Made by a program: the position numbers and the translations under genes. Shown one piece after another: positions 7,723-15,867 of a stretch of DNA of 64,000 nt. Each line of letters opens with the position of its first letter. Within the stretch, counting starts at the first letter, position 1. Location: contig ONKU01000008.1 of NCBI GenBank assembly GCA_900318535.1, positions 1 to 64,000 of the forward strand. The letters are read 5' to 3'. Origin of the DNA: an uncultured Prevotellaceae bacterium (GTDB lineage: Bacteria > Bacteroidota > Bacteroidia > Bacteroidales > Muribaculaceae). The notes beneath the pieces were generated by a model that was not told the origin of the DNA, ran no database searches, and worked only from the letters and a program-made list of their open reading frames with translations.

Positions 7723-10700
7723 ATGTATAAAATTGAGAATCATCCTATTCTTGACCTTCCAAAAGAAGAATACGTGGAATTCCAGTTTGAAGGGAGAACC
7801 GTTCGCGGTCAAAAAGGCAAAACCATAGCCGCCGCCCTTCATCAGGCAGGATTTGTTGTGCACAGCCACAGCACCAGCGGCCGCAACCGCAGTCTGGAGT
7901 GCGGCATCGGCAAGTGCGGTGCCTGCGAGATGCTCGTCGACGGCCAGGTGCGCCGCATCTGCATCACCAGCGTTGACGGCGTGAAAGAGGTGCGCGAGAT
8001 TTCCAAGGACTACATGCCCGAGGGCAAGCCCCGTGCGGCCCAAGACACCAAGATTTACAAGACCACGGTGGCCATCATCGGCGGCGGTCCTGCCGGCCTG
8101 GCATGCCGCGAACAGCTCACCGCGCTGGGCATTCCCAACATCGTGGTGGACAACAACGCTACCGAGGGTGGTCAGTTCAATATGCAGACCCACCAGTTTT
8201 TCTTCTTTGAGAAGGACCAGAAGTTTGGTGGCATGCGCGGTTTTGACATTGCCAAGACCCTTGCCGGCGAGAACCATGACGGCATCCTGCTCAACAACAC
8301 CGTGTGGGACCTGCTTGAAGGACGCCGCATCGCCCTGAAGAATATCGTCACCCAGGAGGTGAGCTATATCGATGCCGACCATCTGGTAGTGGCTACCGGT
8401 GCCGTGCCGTTCATGCCCGTGTTTGAGAACGATGACGTGCCCGGCGTTTACACCGCTGCCGTATTCCAGAAGATGATGAACCAGGAGCACACCCTGTTGG
8501 GCAAGCGCGTGCTCACCGTGGGCGCCGGCAACATCGGCTACCTCACCAGCTACCAGGCCATGCAGGCCGGTGCAACCATCAAGGCCATCATCGAGGGTAT
8601 GGACCACGAGGGCGGTTTCCCCGTTCAGGCCAACCGTGTACGCCGTCTGGGCATCCCCATCATGACCTCACATGTGCTCATCCGCGCTATCCCCAACGAT
8701 GACTACACCGGTGTCAAGGGCGCAGTGATTGCCGAGTGCAAGAACTTCCAGCCCATCCCCGGCACCGAGCGCGTGATCGACGACATCGACATCATCAACA
8801 TCTGCACGGGTCTGATTCCCGACAACCAGCTGCTCGTGAAGGGCCGTTCGGTGTTTGGCCGCAACGTCTATGGCGCCGGCGATGCCGTCCGCATCGGCGA
8901 GGGCACCAGTGCCGTGCTGCGTGGCAAGCAGGTGGCCTATGAGGTGGCTCAGGAATTGGGCATCCGTTTCCCCTATGAGGACTATCTGGAGGTTTCCCGT
9001 CAGTATATCGACTCGCAGCAGCGCCCCGTGCGTCTGCTCGACCAGCCGCGCGTGCCCAGCGAGGAGCGCATGGCCCTGAAGCCCTATGTGCAGATCAACT
9101 GCCTCTACGGCTTCGCTTGTAACCCCTGTACTTTTGCCTGCCCGCAGGGCGCCATCACCAAGCCGACCACATCGTCGGTTCCCGTGGTCGATTATGACAA
9201 GTGTATCGGCTGTATGCAGTGCGTGAACCACTGCCCCGGTCTGGCCATCTTCGGCTACGACAAGCGCAAGAATATCATCTTCCTGCCAGTAGAGTATGAG
9301 GTGGAAGAGGGCAAGGAAGTCTTCCTCGTTGACGACAACGGCGCCAAGGTGGGCGAAGGCCTCATCGAGAAGGTGCTCAAGAAAGACAACAAGACCAATG
9401 TGGCCCGCGTACAGGCTACCCAGGTCGATGACCTGAATGCCGTGAAGGGCTTCATCCTCAAGGAGCGTTATCCCGAGCCCTTGAACCTGCGGCCCCTTAC
9501 AGATCCCGAAGAGGGCAAGTCCTTCGTCTGCCACTGCGAGGATGTGGATGTGCAGACCCTGCTCGCCGTGGTTGGCGACCGCAAGTACATCTCGGTGGAC
9601 GAACTCAAGCACACCACCCGCATGGGTATGGGTCCCTGCCGCGGCAAGCGCTGCGTGTCGCGCGCCAAGCAGATCCTGCGTGCCCACGGCATCGAGGTGA
9701 CCGGCGACAGCACCCCGCGTGCACCGCTGGCCAACCAGGTTACCCTGGGCGACGTCTATAATGGTGAAAGCAAAGAGACCTTCGTGTTTGAGCACGGCTC
9801 AGTCATCGAGAAAGCCGAGACCGAAATTCTCGTTGCTGGCGGTGGTATGGCCGGTAGTGCCGCATTCCGCTACTTTGCCGAGGCCGGAAAGCGCGTTATC
9901 CTGGTCAACTATGACCGCGGTTCGACGTGGCGCTGCATCGGTGGCGGACGTCCTGCCTTCTCCAACCCCGACATCAGCGATATCGCCATGCACAACCTGG
10001 AAATCTTCCGCGACGACCAGCAGCACTGCAATATCGACCTGAAGATGACCCGCTATGTCAACCTCGTGCACGATGACGCTACTTATCGCTCACTCGACGC
10101 TTCTCGCGCCTGGAGCGAGGCCTACATGATCGACCGTAAGGACTTCACCGAGAAGATTTCGCCCTACTGGAATCCCAACGACAACATCTACAGCCACGCG
10201 CTGATTTCCGAGAACTGCTGGCAGGCTACACCGGGCCGCACCATCGAGTATGTGCGCACGGTGGGCAAGCAGCATGGCGGCGAGGTGCTCGAGGACTGCG
10301 AGGTGCTGCACGTGCAGCGTGCCGGTGACAAGTACCGCGTGCTGGTGCGTCGCCACGACAAGCACTACGTGGAATACACCTGCGACCACTTTGTCAACGC
10401 CATGGGTTGGGGCGCTGAGAAGTTTACCGACATGCTCGGTATCGACACCCAGCTCTTCCCCGTCAAGCACCAGGCATTCATCACCCGTCGACTGCCCAAC
10501 ATGGGTGTCAACGGTGATTCGCTCGACATGATCATCGACCGTCGTCACTATAAGGGCTTCAATGCCGTTTACGGCCAGCAGTTCCTGCACACCGGTCAAA
10601 TCATCGGCTGCGCGTCACCCGACTGCGATGCCTATGAGTCACGCCAGAACCTGAAGTACAACAGCCAAGCCTTCCTCAAGATCGTGAGCGAGATGTTTGC

Positions 10701-10944
10701 CCAGTGGATACCCAATCTAGCATCCGTCGGCTTCCATGCTGTATGGGCCGGCTACTACATCGAGCCGCGCTACATCATCGATTCCGAAGTTGGTCTGTTG
10801 ACTGGTCTGCGTGGTCACGGCTTCATGCTTGGCCAGTACCTGGCTAAACTCTACGTGGACAAGTACCTGGGCAAGCCCGTTCCCGAATACATGAAGGACC
10901 TCGCCATCGGCGGCAAGGGCCTCAGCGAGAACGCCTTCCAGTAA
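7723..10944 (+). CDS. Fused iron-sulfur flavo-oxidoreductase (HcnABC/LhpBEF-like single chain)
   Basis: About 1073 residues from ATG 7723; the frame is open to ATG 7645, but the extra 26 residues look non-coding. Domains in order: [2Fe-2S] ferredoxin-like (CGIGKCGAC, about 60-68, fourth Cys near 80); NAD(P)/FAD pyridine nucleotide-disulfide oxidoreductase (GGGPAGL near 120, second nucleotide site GAGNIGY); two [4Fe-4S] clusters (CNPCTFACP and CIGCMQCVNHCP, about 460-505); BFD-like [2Fe-2S] domain (CHCED to CRGKRC, about 603-640); and a DAO-type FAD oxidase (GGGMAGSAA near 705). In other bacteria these parts are separate subunits of hydrogen cyanide synthase, opine oxidase or D-hydroxyproline dehydrogenase. 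The substrate is probably an amino or imino acid; which one cannot be read from sequence. It stands alone with its own terminator. Confidence 0.85.
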   Translation: MYKIENHPILDLPKEEYVEFQFEGRTVRGQKGKTIAAALHQAGFVVHSHSTSGRNRSLECGIGKCGACEMLVDGQVRRICITSVDGVKEVREISKDYMPEGKPRAAQDTKIYKTTVAIIGGGPAGLACREQLTALGIPNIVVDNNATEGGQFNMQTHQFFFFEKDQKFGGMRGFDIAKTLAGENHDGILLNNTVWDLLEGRRIALKNIVTQEVSYIDADHLVVATGAVPFMPVFENDDVPGVYTAAVFQKMMNQEHTLLGKRVLTVGAGNIGYLTSYQAMQAGATIKAIIEGMDHEGGFPVQANRVRRLGIPIMTSHVLIRAIPNDDYTGVKGAVIAECKNFQPIPGTERVIDDIDIINICTGLIPDNQLLVKGRSVFGRNVYGAGDAVRIGEGTSAVLRGKQVAYEVAQELGIRFPYEDYLEVSRQYIDSQQRPVRLLDQPRVPSEERMALKPYVQINCLYGFACNPCTFACPQGAITKPTTSSVPVVDYDKCIGCMQCVNHCPGLAIFGYDKRKNIIFLPVEYEVEEGKEVFLVDDNGAKVGEGLIEKVLKKDNKTNVARVQATQVDDLNAVKGFILKERYPEPLNLRPLTDPEEGKSFVCHCEDVDVQTLLAVVGDRKYISVDELKHTTRMGMGPCRGKRCVSRAKQILRAHGIEVTGDSTPRAPLANQVTLGDVYNGESKETFVFEHGSVIEKAETEILVAGGGMAGSAAFRYFAEAGKRVILVNYDRGSTWRCIGGGRPAFSNPDISDIAMHNLEIFRDDQQHCNIDLKMTRYVNLVHDDATYRSLDASRAWSEAYMIDRKDFTEKISPYWNPNDNIYSHALISENCWQATPGRTIEYVRTVGKQHGGEVLEDCEVLHVQRAGDKYRVLVRRHDKHYVEYTCDHFVNAMGWGAEKFTDMLGIDTQLFPVKHQAFITRRLPNMGVNGDSLDMIIDRRHYKGFNAVYGQQFLHTGQIIGCASPDCDAYESRQNLKYNSQAFLKIVSEMFAQWIPNLASVGFHAVWAGYYIEPRYIIDSEVGLLTGLRGHGFMLGQYLAKLYVDKYLGKPVPEYMKDLAIGGKGLSENAFQ

Positions 10945-10970
10945 TCAGACATCCAAAAATCCCAAATAAA

Positions 10971-10998
10971 AGTGCCCCGACGTAGTTGTCGGGGCACT
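10971..10998 (+). terminator. Intrinsic terminator after the flavoenzyme gene
   Basis: A perfect 11-bp stem (AGTGCCCCGAC / GTCGGGGCACT) with a 6-base loop, followed by TTGTTATT. Confidence 0.75.
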
Positions 10999-11144
10999 TT
11001 GTTATTATTTGTTTGTAATTTATCTGGCTGTTGTTTGCCGTTGATCACGAGTCAAAAAGTCCCATTTCATCGCCGTTTTTGGTCGTATTCTTGAATTAGA
11101 ACACCCCTGCCTCAAAAGATTGCAACATTTCTCTTGTTTTCTTA

Positions 11145-11152
11145 TACTTTTG
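11145..11152 (+). promoter_or_regulatory. Promoter -7 box (TACTTTTG)
   Basis: Matches TAnnTTTG, 39 bp before ATG 11192. A TTG at 11120-11122, 22 bp upstream, could serve as the -33 element. Confidence 0.5.
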
Positions 11153-11191
11153 CAGAAAATCTCGTAATTATTCATCCAAATTTTTAGATCT

Positions 11192-13093
11192 ATGAAGAAA
11201 TTATTATTACTATTAATTGCTGTTGTTGCCCTAGGAGAGGCGGCAGCCGATGAAATTCCCGCCGGCTTCAGGCCTTTGGAGACACCAACCACTGTCCGCC
11301 CCGACTACCAGGTGATTGCCGATGGAGTTAAAATGCCTAATGAGCTGAAGTTCTTTAATCCCAAGACGTCCACCCCTTCGCGTTCTTCGTCAATTATCTA
11401 TGATCAGCCTGAGGGTGAATTGAAGACATACTACCGCTCGGGTGGTGCGATGTTCTTTCTAGACTTGTTTGTTGATATACAGCTGGTAACTGGTCCTCAA
11501 GAAGGCCATGCTTATGTGGTTTACGGCGATAACGGTAAGGTTTATCTCAAAGATCCCGTCTATGGCCTTAAAACTGGTGCATGGGTTGAAGGCACGTTGA
11601 GCGATGACGGCACTCAGATCATTGTCCCCATGGGGCAACCTATCTATGAGCAAGATGGCTATACCCTTGACTTGTGTTGGGCTTCCACAGAATATGGAGG
11701 ACCAGATTACTATAATTATTATCCGATAGACTTCACTGTTGATGAGCGCATTGTCGATGCTGTTTATACCATCGATGGCGACTGCCTTTATCTTGAAAAC
11801 ACCACTGGTGACCTAGATGCCGGTTTCCCCGATGCTGCCAGTATCTATGGCCTGAGTGCCGTATGGAGCAATGATATCACTCATTGGAACATGTGTATTG
11901 ACTTTGGCACGGTTTATACCGAGCGTCCCTTTGACCCATGGCCTGTTATCACCGAGCAGCCCGAAGGCGAACTGGTTGATTACCTCCGCTCTGGCGAATA
12001 CCTCTTAAATGGTGCTTTGGGTCTATCTATGGGTGTGCAGTTTGGTAAGGCTTATTGTGTCTTCGGTAACGACGGCAAGGTGTATATAGGGCAGCCCATT
12101 CAAAATGCTGGATACTATAAACAACCGGCTTCAATATCAGAAAGTCCTAATCCTGATTTTCAGATCCTTCATTGGGTTGAAGGGACATTAAGTGAGGATG
12201 GCACCACCATCACCGTTCCCATGATGCAGGGCCTCGTATGGGACGAGGAAAATGACGTGGCTTATGTCCTGGCCAATGTCACCATATTAGTCAACGAGGA
12301 CGGTCAGATATACTACCACATCAACGATGATGTTACCGAGATGACCTATACCATCGACGGCAACAAACTCATCCTGAACGGCACCGACGGTGACATGAAT
12401 GCCGAATGGCCTATGCAGATAACGGGCATGGCCGAGTGCATATTATACCAGCAGTATGACAACGCAATGGTTTTCTCAGGGAATATGGACTGGAACACCG
12501 TTTGGCATAAGATTGTCAGGACGCCTGTTGTCCCAGCCAACCCCAGCCTGGATCCTGCAGACTTATATGGTCAGGATGCGTGGTATGACTGCGGTAATGA
12601 AAGTGGCGCGAGCGAGTTAAAACACTTCATCATACTAGAAGATGTTGACGGAAATCCCATCGATGAAAAATATGTGACTTACAGCATCTTCACCGACGAT
12701 GACCAGCTTTTCACCTTTGAAGCAAACACATACTTATATGACTTGACTGAAGATATGACCGAGATACCCTATAACACTCAAGGAAAGGCCTTAACGCATC
12801 GGCACACTAAATTTTATCGCACCAATGCAGAGGGGTATGAGCGTTTCTTTGATTGGCGCATCGGCATTCAGGTGTACTACACGGTAGAAGGTGTCCGCAA
12901 GGCTTCCGATATCGTTTACTATGAAGTGTTTGACCACGACACCAATGTTAACGAGGTTGCTGACTGCAAAACCGTTGCAGGGGTGAGGTACTACAATATG
13001 GCGGGCCAAGAGATGCGTGAGGCTAACGGTATCTGCATCGCCGTAATCACATATACCGACGGCACTACCAGCACCATCAAGCTTGTTAAGTAA
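11192..13093 (+). CDS. Exported two-repeat protein, unknown
   Basis: 633 codons with a signal peptide (MKKLLLLLIAVVALGEAAA). The body holds two copies of a module of roughly 170-190 residues. Each begins QPEGEL..Y.RSG, continues with a GK(V)Y segment in 'YGDNGKVYL' or 'FGNDGKVYI', then 'WVEGTLSDDGT' or 'WVEGTLSEDGT' and a 'VPM' motif. The C-terminal 40 residues (GVRYYNMAGQEM...GTTSTIKLVK) resemble the short beta-sandwich sorting tails of Bacteroidota exported proteins. No catalytic motif is visible. It is probably a surface or periplasmic protein; the next exported gene follows after 57 bp in the same direction. Confidence 0.7.
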   Translation: MKKLLLLLIAVVALGEAAADEIPAGFRPLETPTTVRPDYQVIADGVKMPNELKFFNPKTSTPSRSSSIIYDQPEGELKTYYRSGGAMFFLDLFVDIQLVTGPQEGHAYVVYGDNGKVYLKDPVYGLKTGAWVEGTLSDDGTQIIVPMGQPIYEQDGYTLDLCWASTEYGGPDYYNYYPIDFTVDERIVDAVYTIDGDCLYLENTTGDLDAGFPDAASIYGLSAVWSNDITHWNMCIDFGTVYTERPFDPWPVITEQPEGELVDYLRSGEYLLNGALGLSMGVQFGKAYCVFGNDGKVYIGQPIQNAGYYKQPASISESPNPDFQILHWVEGTLSEDGTTITVPMMQGLVWDEENDVAYVLANVTILVNEDGQIYYHINDDVTEMTYTIDGNKLILNGTDGDMNAEWPMQITGMAECILYQQYDNAMVFSGNMDWNTVWHKIVRTPVVPANPSLDPADLYGQDAWYDCGNESGASELKHFIILEDVDGNPIDEKYVTYSIFTDDDQLFTFEANTYLYDLTEDMTEIPYNTQGKALTHRHTKFYRTNAEGYERFFDWRIGIQVYYTVEGVRKASDIVYYEVFDHDTNVNEVADCKTVAGVRYYNMAGQEMREANGICIAVITYTDGTTSTIKLVK

Positions 13094-13150
13094 TTTATTG
13101 ATTCTTATATTATTAACTGACCCGTAAGGGTCACAAAAACTTACACAAAG

Positions 13151-14017
13151 ATGAAAAAAACTATTTTTGCGCTCTTTGCAGTGCTATGTTTCTCGATTCC
13201 AGCGCTGGCAGACGAGGAAACCGGTTTTATTCGTGGCGACGTGGATTTGGATGGCAGTGTCAACATCGCCGATGTGACCGCCCTAATCGACTACTTGCTC
13301 AGTGGGCAATGGCCATCTGAGGCTCCCGAGCCCGAGGTCTTTACCGTCAATGGCGTATCCTTTACGATGATTCCTGTTGAGGGTGGCACGTTCTTGATGG
13401 GCGGCACCGAAGAGCAGGAAAGCGACTGCGAAGACGAATATCCCGTCCACGAGGTGACTTTGTCAAGTTTCAGCATCGGCCAGACCGAGGTAACATGTGA
13501 ACTCTGGAAAGCGGTGATGGGTGATCGTCCGGATTATCCTAACGATATGCAGAGGCCTATGGAAGCGGTTACTTGGGCCGAATGCCAGGAATTTATCGCC
13601 GCATTGAACGAGATGACGGGTAAACAGTTCCGCTTGCCCACCGAAGCCGAGTGGGAGTTTGCTGCTCGCGGAGGCAACTTGAGCGAGGGCTACAAGTATG
13701 CCGGCAGCAACAATTATAATGATGTGGCATGGTGTGGTGGAAATGCCTACTGGGCGCAACCCGTTGCTACAAAGGCACCTAATGAGTTGGGCCTTTATGA
13801 CATGAGTGGTAACGTGAGTGAATGGTGCAATGATTTCTATGGTCCGTATACGAGCGAGGCACAAACCAACCCGACAGGTCCAGATAGTGGTCAGGAATTT
13901 GTATATCGTAGTGGCCCGTATAATTATCCAGCAAGTGCTAGCCGGGTGGCGCACCGCTATCATGCGGAAGGCCTCTATCAGCATATGGGAGGCTTGGGCC
14001 TGCGCCTTGCCCTCTAA
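13151..14017 (+). CDS. Exported SUMF1/FGE-fold protein with dockerin-like repeat
   Basis: 288 codons: signal peptide, then a dockerin-like segment (GDVDLDGSVNIADVTALIDY, about 28-50), then a formylglycine-generating-enzyme-sulfatase fold domain. Typical FGE-fold blocks are seen: 'GGTFLMGGT', 'QTEVTCELWKAVMG', 'PMEAVTWAECQEFIAAL', 'FRLPTEAEWEFAARGG', 'LGLYDMSGNVSEWCND' and 'GLGLRLAL'. I do not see the paired active-site cysteines of true formylglycine-generating enzymes, so it is more likely a binding or structural member. It lies 57 bp after the two-repeat exported protein; a TGACCC/GGGTCA hairpin (13118-13133) sits between them. Confidence 0.8.
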   Translation: MKKTIFALFAVLCFSIPALADEETGFIRGDVDLDGSVNIADVTALIDYLLSGQWPSEAPEPEVFTVNGVSFTMIPVEGGTFLMGGTEEQESDCEDEYPVHEVTLSSFSIGQTEVTCELWKAVMGDRPDYPNDMQRPMEAVTWAECQEFIAALNEMTGKQFRLPTEAEWEFAARGGNLSEGYKYAGSNNYNDVAWCGGNAYWAQPVATKAPNELGLYDMSGNVSEWCNDFYGPYTSEAQTNPTGPDSGQEFVYRSGPYNYPASASRVAHRYHAEGLYQHMGGLGLRLAL

Positions 14018-14054
14018 TTGCTTGGCGATTCAGGAGAGTTCAATATAGAGTTAT

Positions 14055-14088
14055 GTGTCGCCACGGCTGCAAACGGCTGTGGCGACAC
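14055..14088 (+). terminator. Hairpin after the FGE-fold gene
   Basis: GTGTCGCCAC pairs with GTGGCGACAC (10 bp), with a further partly paired GGC/GGC apex. The downstream bases are only moderately T-rich. Confidence 0.55.
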
Positions 14089-14108
14089 TTCGCATGTTGT
14101 GTGTTTTT

Positions 14109-14140
14109 TTTGGAAATGTGTCGGAATAAATGTACCTTTG
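14109..14140 (+). promoter_or_regulatory. Promoter of the TPR/AraC regulator
   Basis: TTTG at 14109-14112, a 20-bp spacer and TACCTTTG at 14133-14140: a near-ideal Bacteroidota promoter, 24 bp before ATG 14165. Confidence 0.7.
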
Positions 14141-14164
14141 TAGCAAAAGAGCAATAACACCGAT

Positions 14165-15841
14165 ATGAAATTCAAGCGATATATCATCATATTGATTGCG
14201 GTCATGAGTGCCTTGACAGGATTTGCCCGTGCTGCCGACAACAGAACATTTCATAAGTTTTTTAATCTCACTCCCGTTGAATTTGTCGATAAACTTAATG
14301 ATTATGTTCTACGTAATCAGATTGATAGTGCGATGCTGTGTGCAAATATCCAAGCCAGCAAATATGGCAAGGAAAAGCTCACCACTGAGGAAATCAGGGC
14401 ATGTTGCACCGCTTTCCGGTACATGGGATTAGAATATCTTAGGAGTTATTACAACTACCAAATTGCAGCCGAATGTTACCTAAAAGCTACACAAATAGCC
14501 GATAAATATGGATTTGAATCATTACAGAATAACTTAGCCATTGAAAAAGCCATATTGACAGCAACACAAAATGAATTGGAAAACAACTTTGTGGTCTATA
14601 ATAATCAGGTAATGGATGATTTCAAGAAAGCTTTCTATCACTCACTTAATCAGCTCAAGTCGGAAGATTCAGAAATCAACAAGAATATTATGGAATCAAC
14701 TTTGTCAAACTTGCTGTATCTTGCACTCAAGTTTGACAAGACCAATGATGTGATTGGTGAAATCCAAACCTATCGAGAGGCGCAAAATCGTTTTGGCGTC
14801 AGTTGCAATGTAGATAAAGTACTGTGTGAAGCGATTGATAGTTACAATGATGGTAACTATGAAAAGGCTGCTGTTGTTTTGCAGACCCCAATCACATATT
14901 CCGCTATTTTCAATGAAAAAGATATCATTCAGATTCAAGGCATGATCAAAATTGTCCAGTATGCTGTGTTGTTAAAGAGCGGAAAGAGAACTGAGGCATT
15001 AAAAATTCTGCTAGAGCAGGAACAGTTTCTGCGTGATAACGAGATGCCGTTTGAATTGCTGGAGGTGCTGCAACTCATCAAGCGGCACTATGAAGTAGAG
15101 GGTAATATGACATTTGCCGACAAATATAGCTTGCTTTACTTCACCACCAAGGACGAGTTCATCAATAAGAGTCGCTTGGGCAAGATGGATCAGGCGAAAC
15201 TTAATCTGGAACTGGAGGAGACGCGTGAGCGAATCCGTGAGATGAGTTACCGGCAGCAGATGCAGACCATCTTACTGTGGAGCGCCATTATCATCACGTT
15301 GCTGGCACTCACCATCCTGGGGGTGCTGTATGCCAACTACCGGAAGACCAAGCGCACCAACCGCCTGTTGTATGAGAAAAATGTTGCCCTACTCAATGAC
15401 AAAAAACAATTGCGTCCTATCGCCGAAATCCCCAAAAAAACTACCAAGGACGAGCTCTCGCCCGCTGACGTGGAACTGCTGGACAAGATTACTGCTGTGA
15501 TGGAATCGTCGCCCGAGGTATTCAACGAGGCGTTCTCGCTCAACCGCCTTGCCGAACTGGTCAGCAGCAACACGAAGTATGTGTCCCGTGCCATCAACAT
15601 CGGCAAACAATGCAACTTCAGCGTGCTGTTGAACGAGTACCGCATCAAGGAGGCTTGCCGGCGGCTGATGGATACCGAGAACTACGGCAATTACACGATT
15701 GAGGGCATCGCAAACAGCGTTGGCTATAAGTCTCGCAGCAATTTCGCGAGCATTTTCAAGGAGAGTGTAGGACTTACCCCCTCGGCGTTCCAGAGGATGA
15801 GTCGTGATGGGGAAAACGTTATTGACCTTTACAAGGAATAA
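14165..15841 (+). CDS. Membrane-anchored TPR/AraC-family transcription regulator
   Basis: 558 codons. Signal peptide or first membrane anchor (residues 1-23), then about 330 residues of helical, TPR-like repeats predicted to be periplasmic. A single membrane helix follows (ILLWSAIIITLLALTILGVLY, about 378-398), then a cytoplasmic C-terminal AraC-type double helix-turn-helix (LAELVSSNTKYVSRAIN, then IEGIANSVGYKSRSNFASIF, GLTPSAF). This is the layout of regulators in Bacteroidota that sense something outside the inner membrane and bind DNA directly, without a kinase. The target is unknown; the exported genes just upstream are candidates by position. Confidence 0.85.
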   Translation: MKFKRYIIILIAVMSALTGFARAADNRTFHKFFNLTPVEFVDKLNDYVLRNQIDSAMLCANIQASKYGKEKLTTEEIRACCTAFRYMGLEYLRSYYNYQIAAECYLKATQIADKYGFESLQNNLAIEKAILTATQNELENNFVVYNNQVMDDFKKAFYHSLNQLKSEDSEINKNIMESTLSNLLYLALKFDKTNDVIGEIQTYREAQNRFGVSCNVDKVLCEAIDSYNDGNYEKAAVVLQTPITYSAIFNEKDIIQIQGMIKIVQYAVLLKSGKRTEALKILLEQEQFLRDNEMPFELLEVLQLIKRHYEVEGNMTFADKYSLLYFTTKDEFINKSRLGKMDQAKLNLELEETRERIREMSYRQQMQTILLWSAIIITLLALTILGVLYANYRKTKRTNRLLYEKNVALLNDKKQLRPIAEIPKKTTKDELSPADVELLDKITAVMESSPEVFNEAFSLNRLAELVSSNTKYVSRAINIGKQCNFSVLLNEYRIKEACRRLMDTENYGNYTIEGIANSVGYKSRSNFASIFKESVGLTPSAFQRMSRDGENVIDLYKE

Positions 15842-15867
15842 AGCCCTGCAAGAGGGTACCACGCCGC

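Noticed and set aside
8668-9795. Long antisense open frames over the flavoenzyme gene (for example 375 codons on the minus strand)
   Set aside because: They mirror the GC-rich codon pattern of the real gene, have no domain, promoter or start signal, and are shadows.
13151-14017. FGE-fold protein as the target of a diversity-generating retroelement
   Set aside because: FGE/C-type-lectin folds are common targets, but no reverse transcriptase, template repeat or Avd-like gene is in the window, and I see no near-copy of the gene's 3' end.
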